64,000 nucleotides of DNA, taken from Altericroceibacterium indicum. Its GTDB lineage: Bacteria; Pseudomonadota; Alphaproteobacteria; Sphingomonadales; Sphingomonadaceae. Of this stretch, positions 49,898 through 59,202 are shown piece after piece (position 1 is the first letter of the stretch; each line of letters begins with the position of its first letter). The notes beneath the pieces were generated by a model. It was not told the DNA's origin. It worked only from the letters and a program-made list of their open reading frames with translations, and searched no databases. The stretch spans positions 62,001 to 126,000 of the forward strand of contig NZ_WTYQ01000004.1 of assembly GCF_009828105.1 (NCBI RefSeq), written 5' to 3'. A program made the position numbers and the translations under genes.

Positions 49898-50287
49898 TTA
49901 GCCCACAGTTTCATGCGGTAGCAATTTGCTGCCAGCAAAGATGATGATCGCCAGGGTCAGATCGCCCGCCAGATAAAATGGCATCGCATCATAGCTGCCG
50001 TCGATCATAGCGCCGAGCAGCCTGCCGACAAAGGCGATGGCGCACATGGCCGCAGGGGCCAGCAGAATCTCGCCATTGCGCTTCCATGCGCCCCAGATCA
50101 TGCAAAGCCCGGCCACCAGAAAGAAGGCGGCAGTTTCTGCCCGCAAAGTAGCAAGGCCAGCGACATTGTTGCTTTGTACGCCCAAGCTTGCCGCAGAGGC
50201 TGCCGGGTCCACCAGAAAACCGATTCCGGCAATAGTGAAGAAAATGCCGGCCAGCAGGATAATTGCGGTCAGAAGTAAGCGGATCAT
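49898..50287 (-). CDS. Small DUF4345-like membrane protein
   Basis: The 129-residue protein has four hydrophobic helices: about 3-22, 45-65, 75-95 and 105-122. ATG 50287 is chosen because it starts directly at helix 1 (MIRLLLTAIILLAG); the frame to 50377 adds a polar tail without a clear ribosome site. It has the general pattern of DUF4345 proteins, with LRAETAAFFLVAGLC. No function is known. It converges on ubiB and is divergent from coaBC. Confidence 0.6.
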   Translation of the reverse strand: MIRLLLTAIILLAGIFFTIAGIGFLVDPAASAASLGVQSNNVAGLATLRAETAAFFLVAGLCMIWGAWKRNGEILLAPAAMCAIAFVGRLLGAMIDGSYDAMPFYLAGDLTLAIIIFAGSKLLPHETVG

Positions 50288-50426
50288 GTCAGTTTCTCTT
50301 TCGTCCACCGATGATGGGGTAATGAAGGCGGGATTGCTTTCCGCCCCATTCGGCCCCAATTCGGTTGTTTCAATCAAGGGCTAGTCTTTCTAGGCTACTG
50401 CGCAAGAAGATAAAGGTCGGAAGGCT

Positions 50427-51680
50427 ATGACGTCAGACATATCAGGCCCGCGAATATTGCTGGTCATTGGCGGCGGGATTGCGGCCTATAAATCATGCGA
50501 GTTGGTGCGTCTTATCCGCAAAGGCGGTGGCAGCGTGACCTGCGTTCTGACAGAAAGCGGCGCGCAATTTGTCACTCCGATGAGCCTTGCCGCGCTGTCA
50601 GGCAATGAGGTCCACACGTCGTTGTGGAATCTCAAGAATGAAGCGGACATTGGCCATATTCAACTGAGCCGGGAGGCAGATCTTGTGGTGGTGTGCCCGG
50701 CCACGGCCAATATGCTCGCCAAAATGGCAGCGGGTATTGCCGATGATCTGGCGACCACCATGCTGCTGGCAACCGACAAGCCGGTGATGGCGGTGCCGGC
50801 CATGAATGTGCGCATGTGGAACCACCCGGCGACCCAGCGCAATTTGCAGATGCTCAAGCAGTCCGGTGTCCATGTGATGCAGCCCGATGATGGCCCGATG
50901 GCTTGCGGAGAATTTGGCCCTGGCCGTCTGCCGGAACCGGAGGATATCTGGCGTGAAGTGGAGCAGCTCCTGACGATCAGCTCCCCAGCTGATCCTTTGC
51001 AGGGGCAGGGCGCATTTGATGCCCACCCGCTTCATCGCCCCCTCTATGGCCGCCATGTGCTGGTAACGGCAGGCCCAACCCATGAACCGATTGATCCGGT
51101 GCGCTACATTGCCAATCGCTCATCGGGCAAGCAGGGTTTTGCCATTGCCGAAGCCGCGGCTGTGGCCGGCGCCAGAGTCACCCTGGTTGCAGGCCCGGTG
51201 CATTTGCCAACTCCGCCGGGCGTGGACCGGATCGATGTCGAAACCGCGCGGGAAATGGAAGAAGCAGTCAACCAGACCCTGCCGGTGGATGTGGCAGTGA
51301 TGGTGGCCGCTGTTGCAGACTGGCATGTCACCCGTCAGGCGGGTCAGAAGATCAAGAAAGAGGGGGGCGGGATTGCCCCGCTCGAACTGGCAGAAAATCC
51401 CGATATTCTGGCAGGGCTTGGGGCGAGTGTGCAAAAGCCGCGCCTGCTCATCGGCTTTGCTGCTGAAACCCATGATGTGGTTCATTATGCGCAAGGCAAA
51501 CGCCAGCGCAAAGGGGCCGACTGGATCATTGCCAATGATGTTTCAGGTGATGTGATGGGCGGCAATCACAATACTGTCCACGTGGTAACCGCCGACGGGG
51601 TTGAGGATTGGGAGCGGATGGATAAGGAGCGGGTGGCTACCCGACTCGTTGAAAGGATTTCGAATGCCCTCTCCCATTAA
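50427..51680 (+). CDS. coaBC: Bifunctional phosphopantothenoylcysteine decarboxylase / phosphopantothenate-cysteine ligase
   Basis: The 417-residue fusion has an N-terminal flavoprotein CoaC domain ([35 protein letters not shown] with catalytic Asn, and the ACGEFGPGR flap Cys). A C-terminal CoaB domain follows ([27 protein letters not shown]). It converts phosphopantothenate to phosphopantetheine for CoA. It overlaps dut by 17 bases. Confidence 0.96.
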   Translation: MTSDISGPRILLVIGGGIAAYKSCELVRLIRKGGGSVTCVLTESGAQFVTPMSLAALSGNEVHTSLWNLKNEADIGHIQLSREADLVVVCPATANMLAKMAAGIADDLATTMLLATDKPVMAVPAMNVRMWNHPATQRNLQMLKQSGVHVMQPDDGPMACGEFGPGRLPEPEDIWREVEQLLTISSPADPLQGQGAFDAHPLHRPLYGRHVLVTAGPTHEPIDPVRYIANRSSGKQGFAIAEAAAVAGARVTLVAGPVHLPTPPGVDRIDVETAREMEEAVNQTLPVDVAVMVAAVADWHVTRQAGQKIKKEGGGIAPLELAENPDILAGLGASVQKPRLLIGFAAETHDVVHYAQGKRQRKGADWIIANDVSGDVMGGNHNTVHVVTADGVEDWERMDKERVATRLVERISNALSH

Positions 51681-52131
51681 TGTCGCTGTACGTATCAAGC
51701 GGCTTGAACATGGCGAGGGGTTGGCCATGCCTGCCTATGCCACCAATGGCGCGGCCGGCATGGATGTGCATTCGGCTGAAGATCTGACCCTCGCATCTGG
51801 CAAAACCCACGCAGTGGCCACAGGCTTTGCGCTGGCCATTCCTGAAGGGTACGAAATTCAGGTCCGCCCGCGTTCTGGCCTTGCGCTGAAGAATGCGGTC
51901 ACCGTTCCCAATTCGCCCGGCACAATCGATTCCGATTATCGTGGCGAATTGAAGATCATCATGATCAATCATGGCACTGAAGCGTTTGAAATCAAACGTG
52001 GGGACCGGGTTGCTCAATTGCTGCTGGCTCCGGTGACACGGGCTGTGTGGGAAGAGGTTTCTGAGTTGGATGACACAGAGCGCGGCACAGATGGTTTCGG
52101 CTCTACCGGCGGCCACAAGAGCCTCGACTGA
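51664..52131 (+). CDS. dut: dUTP diphosphatase
   Basis: The 155-residue trimeric dUTPase has the five motifs, including [38 protein letters not shown] and the C-terminal [10 protein letters not shown]. It hydrolyses dUTP to dUMP. The start at 51664 has AAAGGA upstream and lies within the end of coaBC; the earlier frame start at 51601 is a read-back into that gene. Confidence 0.96.
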   Translation: MPSPINVAVRIKRLEHGEGLAMPAYATNGAAGMDVHSAEDLTLASGKTHAVATGFALAIPEGYEIQVRPRSGLALKNAVTVPNSPGTIDSDYRGELKIIMINHGTEAFEIKRGDRVAQLLLAPVTRAVWEEVSELDDTERGTDGFGSTGGHKSLD

Positions 52132-52154
52132 AGCTATCGCTGCTTAAAGGCATG

Positions 52155-52192
52155 AAAAAGGCGGGCGCTTCCAATGGAAGGCCCGCCTTTTA
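52155..52192. terminator. Bidirectional terminator after dut
   Basis: The arms AAAAAGGCGGGC and GCCCGCCTTTT, with inner TTCC/GGAA pairs, form a stem between dut and the convergent lipoprotein gene. A and T runs flank it, so it works both ways. Confidence 0.85.
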
Positions 52193-52209
52193 TGATCGTG
52201 ATCGGTAGC

Positions 52210-52896
52210 TTAGCGCTGGCGCTTGACCGGCTGTTTTTCCGGCGCAATGCTGATCCGTACCGTTTCACCCGAATGGCCGGGGAAATCTGTGAACATGGCT
52301 TCAACCAGATTGGGCACCAGATATTGGAGCCTGTCAGAGGTTGAAACGGCTTCCGCACGGCCTTCAAACAGACGCTTGCCATCGGAAGCCCGATCAATCT
52401 TCATTTCAACGTCGCTATTGTAAACCGTATAGCTGGTGACGCCGCCATTATCGAAGAATGGATCATACCAGCCATAGCTCCACGCACGGCGCGGGTAATA
52501 GCCATATCCGCCAAAGCGGCCATAGCCATAACCATACCATGGGTTCCAGAACGGATCGCCACCGGTGCCGGTAGAACGAATGCGTTCACGCCCATTGTCC
52601 ACGCCATAATCGAAGCGCACGATCAGATTGGCGTTGTCCGGGCGCGCCGGGGTGTAGCCAAGCCGTTCCATCTGCTGATCGACATATTTGGCATACATCG
52701 AAAATTCGAGGCCGCCAGACATGCTTGGATCTTCTGCCACCACCGCAAAGGTCTGGCCTTCAGGGGCTGGAAGCTGGCTCTGAAAGCGGGAGACATTGGC
52801 CTGGAAGGGCGATGCACAAGCCGCAAGGCTGGCGAGCAGGAGCGGAATGGATGCCATTTTCAGGCTCCGTCCGATATTTCCTTTTTTGAACATCAT
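52210..52896 (-). CDS. DUF4136-type lipoprotein
   Basis: The 228-residue protein has a signal peptide with lipobox LAAC (Cys about residue 27), then a DUF4136-like domain. A Tyr/Gly-rich insert (WYGYGYGRFGGYGYYPRR) lies near the middle. ATG 52896 has GGAAGG upstream. It is predicted to be an envelope lipoprotein; its function is unknown. The Tyr-Gly stretch is a feature of several DUF4136 lipoproteins. Confidence 0.75.
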   Translation of the reverse strand: MMFKKGNIGRSLKMASIPLLLASLAACASPFQANVSRFQSQLPAPEGQTFAVVAEDPSMSGGLEFSMYAKYVDQQMERLGYTPARPDNANLIVRFDYGVDNGRERIRSTGTGGDPFWNPWYGYGYGRFGGYGYYPRRAWSYGWYDPFFDNGGVTSYTVYNSDVEMKIDRASDGKRLFEGRAEAVSTSDRLQYLVPNLVEAMFTDFPGHSGETVRISIAPEKQPVKRQR

Positions 52897-53052
52897 CTTA
52901 CGTTTCCTTCCGCGGAGGCAGTCGCCCAATGGCAGCTCGTCTACCGCATATATCACTTCAAGGATGAGGTGATATATAAGTGAGACGGTCTGAACGGACC
53001 TTGAACGCTTCTGCCAAAAGACTTTGCATTCAAGCCGTTGTTAATAAAGCAT

Positions 53053-54069
53053 TTATCGCCCTCTAACCAGTCCCAGTGCGTTATAGGCTGCATCCAGTGT
53101 TGGCACGCCAATTTCACGCGCTTTCAAAGCGCCGCGCGCCAGAATGGCGTCCAATGCCTCACGATCCTGCTTCAATTCAACGAATTTGGTCACGATGGGC
53201 CTGAGCGATTCGACCATCAGATCAGCCAAAGCCGGTTTGAACTGACCAAAGCCCTGACCGCCATATTCTGCCAGAACATCGGGCACCGATTTGCCGGACA
53301 GTGTGGCAAAGATGGTCACCAGATTGCGCGCTTCGGCGCGATCTTCCAGCCCTGCTTCTTCTGAAGGCAAGGGCTCAGGATCGGTCTTGGCCTTCTTCAC
53401 CTTCTTGGAGATCGTTTCGATATCGTCAGACAGGTTGATGCGGCTCATATCGGACGGGTCCGACTTGCTCATCTTCTTGGTGCCATCGCGCAGGGACATG
53501 ATCCGCGCTGCGCCGGGCGGGATAATGGGTTCGGGCAGGGTGAAGATTTCTTCACCATTGCCGAAATCATTATTGAACTTCTGCGCCACATCGCGGGCCA
53601 GTTCGAGATGCTGCTTCTGATCTTCACCCACAGGAACATGGGTTGCCTGATAGAGCAACACGTCAGCGGCCTGCAGCACCGGATAGGTGAACAAGGCGAC
53701 GCTGGCACCTTCGCGGTTCTTGCCGGACTTGTCCTTGAACTGCGTCATCCGGTTGAGCCAACCCATGCGCGCCGTTCCATTCAGCAGCCACTGGAGTTCC
53801 GAATGCGCTGGAACCTGGGCCTGATTGAACAGAATGGAACGGGCAGGATCGATACCACAAGCGACCAGCGCTGCGGTCATTTCCAGCGTCGCGGCATGAA
53901 GCTCGGCTGGATTATGCGGCATCGAAATGGCGTGCAGATCGGCCAGAAAGAAAAGGCATTCCGCCCCCTCTTCCAGCGAATCCTGCATCGCTACCCAGTT
54001 CCGGATAGCGCCCAGATAGTTACCAAGATGGAGGGAACCTGTGGGCTGAATACCGGAAACGACACGCAT
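53053..54069 (-). CDS. trpS: Tryptophanyl-tRNA synthetase
   Basis: The 338-residue class I synthetase has the HIGH-equivalent in [10 protein letters not shown] and the KMSKS loop in KKMSKSDPS. It charges tRNA-Trp. It is transcribed after murJ with an 18-base gap. Confidence 0.97.
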   Translation of the reverse strand: MRVVSGIQPTGSLHLGNYLGAIRNWVAMQDSLEEGAECLFFLADLHAISMPHNPAELHAATLEMTAALVACGIDPARSILFNQAQVPAHSELQWLLNGTARMGWLNRMTQFKDKSGKNREGASVALFTYPVLQAADVLLYQATHVPVGEDQKQHLELARDVAQKFNNDFGNGEEIFTLPEPIIPPGAARIMSLRDGTKKMSKSDPSDMSRINLSDDIETISKKVKKAKTDPEPLPSEEAGLEDRAEARNLVTIFATLSGKSVPDVLAEYGGQGFGQFKPALADLMVESLRPIVTKFVELKQDREALDAILARGALKAREIGVPTLDAAYNALGLVRGR

Positions 54070-54087
54070 TGAAATATACCTTAATGA

Positions 54088-55689
54088 CTATTCGGAATCG
54101 CCCGGCTGTTCTTTGGGAGCAGCGGGCTTACGCCGCCGTAGCTGGCTAAGAAGGTCCTTGTCGAGTGCGCCGACCGCATAAGCAATGACGAAGAAGGTCA
54201 CCATACCGGCACCAACCAACAGGCCGAGCGACCAGACACGTTCGATCACATTGCCGCCATAACGCGCCACCATCAGCGGCATCAGTGCATAAAGCACCGC
54301 TGCCATGGCGGCCGTGGCGATCAGTTGGCGGACAATTTTACCCAGCAGGCGCGGGCTCGCATTATACCAGCCCCGGCGGTGTAGGATCGTGTAGAGCATC
54401 GCCACATTAAGCGTGGAGGTGAAGGCTGTCGCCGCAGCAAGGCCCACAATGCCATAGCGCGGCACCACGTAGAAATTGATGGCGATATTGATGATCAGTG
54501 CGGCCATGGCGATCCATACCGGCGTGCGCGTATCTTCGCGGCTGAAGAAAGCTGGCTGGAACACTTTGACCAACACATAAGAAGGTAGCCCCGCCACCAG
54601 CGCCATGACGATGCTGGACATCACTGCGCCATCACCCACGGTCATCTTGCCGCCGACGAAGAAAGCGGTGACAAAGGCCGGTGCACATACCGCAAGGGCC
54701 GCTGCGGCTGGCAAGGTCAGCAGCAGGCCGATTTCCACCGCATTGTTCTGCAAGCGCTGTGCCTGCACATTGTCATCAGCCTGAATATGGCGCGACAGCA
54801 TGGGCAGTATCGCCGTGCCCAGTGCAATGCCGACAATGCCGAGCGGCATCTGGTTCAGCCGGTCTGCATATTTCAGCAGGGTCAGAGAGCCTTGCTTCAG
54901 CGATGTGGCGAAGAAAGTATCAACGAACTGGCTCACCTGATAAACGCCCGCCCCAAAAGTAGCGGGCACGATAAGGATCACCAGACGCTTCACTTCAGGC
55001 GTGAATTTGGGGACATGGAACTTCAGTTTTACACCCGCTTTGCGGGTCGCCCAGACCATATAGGCCAGCTGCGCAACGCCGGACGCGGTGACGGCCATCG
55101 CCATGACATAGGCAACGGTGACGTCATTCCCGCCATTGTTGCGCAAGGTCCAGCCAATCGCGATCCCGCTGATCAGAACTACATTGAGCAGCACCGGCAC
55201 AAAGGCCCCCGGCGCAAAGCGTGAGCGTGCATTGAGCACGCCCGACAGCATCGCCACCAGACTGACCAGCATCAGATAAGGAAAGGTGATCTGCGCCAGC
55301 GTGACCGACAATTCGAATTTGCCGGGAATGTCCTTGAATTCAGACGCCAGCAGCCAGACAATGCCCGGCATCGCGATCATCGCAATCGCTGAAAAGCCCA
55401 GCAACACCCAGATAAACACGGCCAGCACGTCATTGGCGAATTTCTCAGCTGCCGCTTCCCCGCCGTCACTGGCAAGGGCGCGGGTATACATCGGCACAAA
55501 GGCGACCGAGAAGGCCCCTTCAGCAAAGAGACGGCGGAATGTGTTGGGAAGAATAAAGGCTAGCTGAAAGGCATCAGCGGCAAGGCCGGCACCCAGAACG
55601 CGGGCTAGCAATATGTCACGTGCGAAGCCGAAGATTCGGCTGAAAGCTGTCAGCCCGCCTATCGTTCCGACGTTTTTAACAAGGCTCAC
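54088..55689 (-). CDS. murJ: Lipid II flippase MurJ
   Basis: The 533-residue MOP-family protein has about 14 helices, starting MSLVKNVGTIGGLTAFSRIFGFARDILLA, with NTFRRLFAEGAFSVAFVPM typical of MurJ/MviN. It flips lipid II for peptidoglycan synthesis. It is cotranscribed with trpS and lies downstream of secB. Confidence 0.96.
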   Translation of the reverse strand: MSLVKNVGTIGGLTAFSRIFGFARDILLARVLGAGLAADAFQLAFILPNTFRRLFAEGAFSVAFVPMYTRALASDGGEAAAEKFANDVLAVFIWVLLGFSAIAMIAMPGIVWLLASEFKDIPGKFELSVTLAQITFPYLMLVSLVAMLSGVLNARSRFAPGAFVPVLLNVVLISGIAIGWTLRNNGGNDVTVAYVMAMAVTASGVAQLAYMVWATRKAGVKLKFHVPKFTPEVKRLVILIVPATFGAGVYQVSQFVDTFFATSLKQGSLTLLKYADRLNQMPLGIVGIALGTAILPMLSRHIQADDNVQAQRLQNNAVEIGLLLTLPAAAALAVCAPAFVTAFFVGGKMTVGDGAVMSSIVMALVAGLPSYVLVKVFQPAFFSREDTRTPVWIAMAALIINIAINFYVVPRYGIVGLAAATAFTSTLNVAMLYTILHRRGWYNASPRLLGKIVRQLIATAAMAAVLYALMPLMVARYGGNVIERVWSLGLLVGAGMVTFFVIAYAVGALDKDLLSQLRRRKPAAPKEQPGDSE

Positions 55690-55755
55690 GGGCGGTCAGG
55701 CTCACATCACACATTGAAAGGAAAGCGCGATATGAACCTGTCCGCCCGGAGCTGC

Positions 55756-55820
55756 AATCAGGCCTGAAAATAAATCGGCCTCGAAATTCTATCAGGCCCG
55801 AAATCAATCAAGCCTGTAAA
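55756..55820. repeat. Degenerate ~17-bp tandem repeats downstream of secB
   Basis: Four imperfect units of the form AATCAGGCCTGAAAAT (starts at about 55756, 55773, 55791 and 55807) run directly up to the secB stop codon. A fifth partial unit lies in the secB end. They contain no gene. Individual units pair poorly as hairpins. Confidence 0.55.
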
Positions 55821-55821
55821 A

Positions 55822-56337
55822 TCAGGCGTTCCCAGCGGCGAAGGGGTTTGCACCTTCCTGCTGACGGGCCTGAAGCTGCTGAATGTAGAGACCCTGAAAA
55901 TCGATCGGGTCGAGCAGCAGCGGCGCATAGCCAGCATCACGCACAGCGTCAGCAATCACGCGGCGGGCGAAGGGGAACAGAATGCGCGGTGCTTCAGCAT
56001 AGGTGAAGGCGTGCACTTGCTCGTCCACCATGTTGCGCATCCCGACGAGGCCGCAATAGGACAGTTCGATCAGATAGGCGGTGCCAGCCTGTGCCTTGGC
56101 TGTAACGGAAATCTTCAGCTCGACTTCGGTGATTTCGTCATTGATCTTCTTGGCGCCAATGTTGAATTGCACGTCCAGTTCCGGCTGGTCCTGCCACTGG
56201 AAGCTTTCCGGAGCATTCGGGTTTTCGACCGAAAGGTCCTTCACATATTGTGAAATCAGGCCAGCGATCGGCTGATTGTCTGCACCATTTGCAGCGCCTG
56301 TGTTGAGATCGGAAAGAACGTCGCCTTCGTCGGCCAT
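55822..56337 (-). CDS. secB: Protein-export chaperone SecB
   Basis: The 171-residue SecB protein has the core FQWQDQPELDVQFNI and VELKISVTAKA. ILFPFARRVIADAVRDAGYAPLLLDPIDFQGLY also matches. It keeps preproteins unfolded and hands them to SecA. It is divergent from the Tim44-like gene, as is common in Alphaproteobacteria. Confidence 0.95.
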   Translation of the reverse strand: MADEGDVLSDLNTGAANGADNQPIAGLISQYVKDLSVENPNAPESFQWQDQPELDVQFNIGAKKINDEITEVELKISVTAKAQAGTAYLIELSYCGLVGMRNMVDEQVHAFTYAEAPRILFPFARRVIADAVRDAGYAPLLLDPIDFQGLYIQQLQARQQEGANPFAAGNA

Positions 56338-56691
56338 GATGAAATACTTTCAAATGTGTGCGAAAAACAGGATTGGTCGCGCGAGTAGCATTGTGCCCCG
56401 CGCGCCGCAACGGCCCAAAATGGGTAGAGGGGTGCGAGCTGAGCCTGCAACCGGCCTGTTGATTGCGGTGATTGTCCACTCGCCGGTAGGGGTTTGGTGA
56501 CAAAAATCATGTAATTGAGCGTATGAGCAGGATTTTTCGGCTCAAATTGGCTCCTCAGGCGTTGTTGATTTGTAATTAACGCCTATTTCAGGCACCAATG
56601 AAGAATTGAAAGAGGCGTATCTGTCTGATCGCCTAAAAAAGTGAGCGGCACATCATCAGTGATGTGTCGGCCAGGATATTCGGGAAGTCAC
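56338..56691. other. 354-bp divergent gap between secB and the Tim44-like gene
   Basis: Both promoters should be here. No gene or strong repeat was seen; the stretch 56510-56640 is AT-rich. Short open frames are antisense extensions of secB. Confidence 0.5.
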
Positions 56692-57357
56692 GTGATCGTC
56701 GAAATCGTCATCCTCGCAATGATCGCAGCGTTTCTGGGCTTGCGCCTTTATTCCGTTTTGGGACGAAGGGCCGAGCACGAAGAAGAATCGATCCCGACCC
56801 GGTTTGAGGGTAAAAGCGGGAGCAATGTTGCGCGCCCTGTTTCTGCCCCTGATACACCGGTCAAGACGGATCAGGGAATGGGAAGCGACATTATTGGTTT
56901 CCCGCCCGCGATTGAGAAGGGCTTGCGCGAGATTTCTGCGGCAGATCGCAGTTTTGATCTTCTCGCCTTCATGAGCGGTGCCAAGGCCGCTTATGGGATG
57001 GTGCTTGAAGCTTTCTGGCGCGGAGACCGTGATGACCTTCGCCAGCTTTGCGACGACGATGTTTATGATAGCTTCGTCGCTGCGATTGAAGCACGTGAAG
57101 CCGCTGGTGAAACACTGGAAAACCGCCTGGTGCGGATTGAAGACACAAGCGTTGATGCCGCCGAACTTGATGGTCGCACTGCGCGAATCGCTGTTCGCTT
57201 TGTGGCGGATATTTCAACCGTCACGCGGGACAAGGATGGCGTGGTTGTCGCCGGTTCGCTTGATGATGCGATTGAAAGCCGTGACATCTGGACCTTCGCT
57301 CGCAATCTCAACTCTGCTGGCCCGGACTGGCAATTGGTTGAAACTGACGAAGGCTGA
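56692..57357 (+). CDS. Tim44/TimA-like inner membrane protein
   Basis: The 221-residue protein starts at GTG 56692 with GGGAAG upstream, giving MIVEIVILAMIAAFLGLRLY, the usual N-terminal membrane anchor of bacterial Tim44-like proteins. A Tim44-type NTF2-like domain follows (about 85-215; FMSGAKAAYGMVLEAFWRGD). An earlier GTG at 56641 adds unlike sequence. The role is linked to membrane protein handling (inferred from family). Followed after 5 bases by mltA. Confidence 0.88.
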   Translation: MIVEIVILAMIAAFLGLRLYSVLGRRAEHEEESIPTRFEGKSGSNVARPVSAPDTPVKTDQGMGSDIIGFPPAIEKGLREISAADRSFDLLAFMSGAKAAYGMVLEAFWRGDRDDLRQLCDDDVYDSFVAAIEAREAAGETLENRLVRIEDTSVDAAELDGRTARIAVRFVADISTVTRDKDGVVVAGSLDDAIESRDIWTFARNLNSAGPDWQLVETDEG

Positions 57358-57362
57358 TTCGC

Positions 57363-58556
57363 ATGAGGGCCGGAGGCGTAAAAGGCTGTCTGGCCACTCT
57401 TGCAGGTGCGCTGTTTCTCTTTGGGTGCGGGCAAGTGGTCCCACCCTCACAGCAGGTGCCGCCCAAGCCACCTATCCCGCCTACTGCGGTTGAGGCTGGT
57501 GTGGCGGCAGGGCCGCCGATTGCTTCTCTCAAACTGACGAAAGAAAAGGCCGCAAGCGCATTGCGGTCTTTTGTTGAGAGCTGCCCGGTGCTTTTGCGCC
57601 GGCAGGATGCCAGTGGTCTGACCCAAGCTGCTGACTGGCAACCTGCCTGTGATGCGGCCCCATCTGTTTCGCCAGACGGTGCTGTGGGGTTCTTCCAGAC
57701 CTATTTTGAAACTGTCCGCGTCTATGATGGCGCAGCCTATGTTACTGGCTATTACGAGCCGGAAATAGCGGGTGTCCGACAGCGCCAGCCGGGTTTTGAT
57801 GTGCCCGTCTATGCTCTGCCAGATGATCTTGTACGGCGTTGGAGTGACGACGTTCCGCAGAGCGAACGGGTCGGGCGGCCGCCGCTGGCGCGGATTGATG
57901 AGAGCGGGAAAGTCGTCCCCTATTATACGCGCGCCGAAATTGAAGATGGGGCTTTGGCCAATCGCGGGTTGGAAATCGCTTGGGTGGCCGACCCGGTTGA
58001 ATTTTTCTTCCTCCAGATTCAAGGTTCGGGCCGCATTCGGACACCGGATGGCGCGATCATTCGCATCGGCTATGCCGGGCAGAATGGCTGGCCCTATACT
58101 GGTATCGGTTCGGTGATGCGTGAGAGAGGGTTGTTTGGCACGGGTCCGGGCCAATATCCCGCCTCCATGCAGGGCATCATGCAATATTTACGCGAACACC
58201 CGCGTGAAGGCGATGCGCTGATGCGGATGAATGCCAGTTGGGTTTTCTTTCGCGAATTGACGGGCGATGGCCCGCTCGGTGCACTTGGTGTCCCGGTTCG
58301 CCCGCAGGCTTCTGTCGCAGCAGACCCGAAATATGTGCCATTGGGCGCGCCGGTTTTCCTCAAGACCGACCGGAAAGAAGTCAATCACCTGTGGATTGCT
58401 CAGGATACAGGCGGTGCGATCAAGGGGCCAAACCGGCTCGATTCCTTCTGGGGAGCAGGTGATTATGCGCGGGAAATCGCCGGCGGGATGAGCGCGCGGG
58501 GTGAAGCTCTGGTGCTTGTGCCCGTGGGAACACTGGCCAAATTGCAAGCCCGATGA
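57363..58556 (+). CDS. mltA: Membrane-bound lytic murein transglycosylase A
   Basis: The 397-residue lipoprotein has lipobox LFGC (Cys22). The MltA domain has TGYYEPEI, FFLQIQGSGRIRTPDG and a 3D domain with the active-site Asp pair near IAQDTGGAIKGPNRLDSFWG. It cleaves peptidoglycan glycan strands to 1,6-anhydro products. Its stop overlaps the Smr gene start (ATGA), and secB/Tim44/MltA/Smr neighbourhood is conserved in the order. Confidence 0.94.
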   Translation: MRAGGVKGCLATLAGALFLFGCGQVVPPSQQVPPKPPIPPTAVEAGVAAGPPIASLKLTKEKAASALRSFVESCPVLLRRQDASGLTQAADWQPACDAAPSVSPDGAVGFFQTYFETVRVYDGAAYVTGYYEPEIAGVRQRQPGFDVPVYALPDDLVRRWSDDVPQSERVGRPPLARIDESGKVVPYYTRAEIEDGALANRGLEIAWVADPVEFFFLQIQGSGRIRTPDGAIIRIGYAGQNGWPYTGIGSVMRERGLFGTGPGQYPASMQGIMQYLREHPREGDALMRMNASWVFFRELTGDGPLGALGVPVRPQASVAADPKYVPLGAPVFLKTDRKEVNHLWIAQDTGGAIKGPNRLDSFWGAGDYAREIAGGMSARGEALVLVPVGTLAKLQAR

Positions 58557-59164
58557 AACCACCGCGCGGCCTGAGCGAAGAGGAAGCAGCGCTGTGGGCG
58601 CGTGTCACGGCCAGCGTTGAGCCCATGCACCGTGCTGCGCCGCCTAAAGGCAAAGCGGTTGCCATGCCCAAAGCCACCAGCCCGACGCGGCCGGTAAAGA
58701 GCCAAACCGCGCCAGCCTCCCGGCCAATATGGCCACCTGCTCCGGGGCAAGATTTCCAGCCCAGGAAATCATCCACACCGGCAGTCAAAGTCGTCAGCCC
58801 ACCGCCACCCAAATTCGGGGAAGGGTTGGATTCGACTTGGGAAAAGAAATTGTCCCGCACCGGCGTTGCTCCCGATTTCACGCTCGACCTTCATGGTCAT
58901 ACTCTCGATGCAGCGCATCAGCGTCTCGAATGGGGGCTTGCACAAGCAAAAGCGATGGGCGCGCGGGTGGTGCTCGTCGTCACCGGCAAGCCCCGCAATG
59001 CAGAAGCGGCCGACCGCGCTGATCGTCGCGGAGCAATCCGGGCAAAAATTCTCGATTGGCTGGCATCAGGGACCCATGCCTCCGACATTGCTGCCATACG
59101 AAATGCGCACCGGCGCCATGGTGGCTCCGGTGCGCTTTATGTCATCCTGCGAAGGCGGCGTTAG
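58553..59164 (+). CDS. Smr/MutS2-domain endonuclease-like protein
   Basis: The 203-residue protein has a Pro-rich N-terminal half and a C-terminal Smr domain (about 108-200). LDLHGHTLDAAHQRL and the GSGALYVILRRR end match the family. Smr domains nick DNA or cleave RNA. Translationally coupled to mltA. Its biological role is unknown. Confidence 0.88.
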   Translation: MKPPRGLSEEEAALWARVTASVEPMHRAAPPKGKAVAMPKATSPTRPVKSQTAPASRPIWPPAPGQDFQPRKSSTPAVKVVSPPPPKFGEGLDSTWEKKLSRTGVAPDFTLDLHGHTLDAAHQRLEWGLAQAKAMGARVVLVVTGKPRNAEAADRADRRGAIRAKILDWLASGTHASDIAAIRNAHRRHGGSGALYVILRRRR

Positions 59165-59202
59165 GCCGCCTTCAGATCATCTTAGGTTCCTTTTGGGTGC
59201 CT

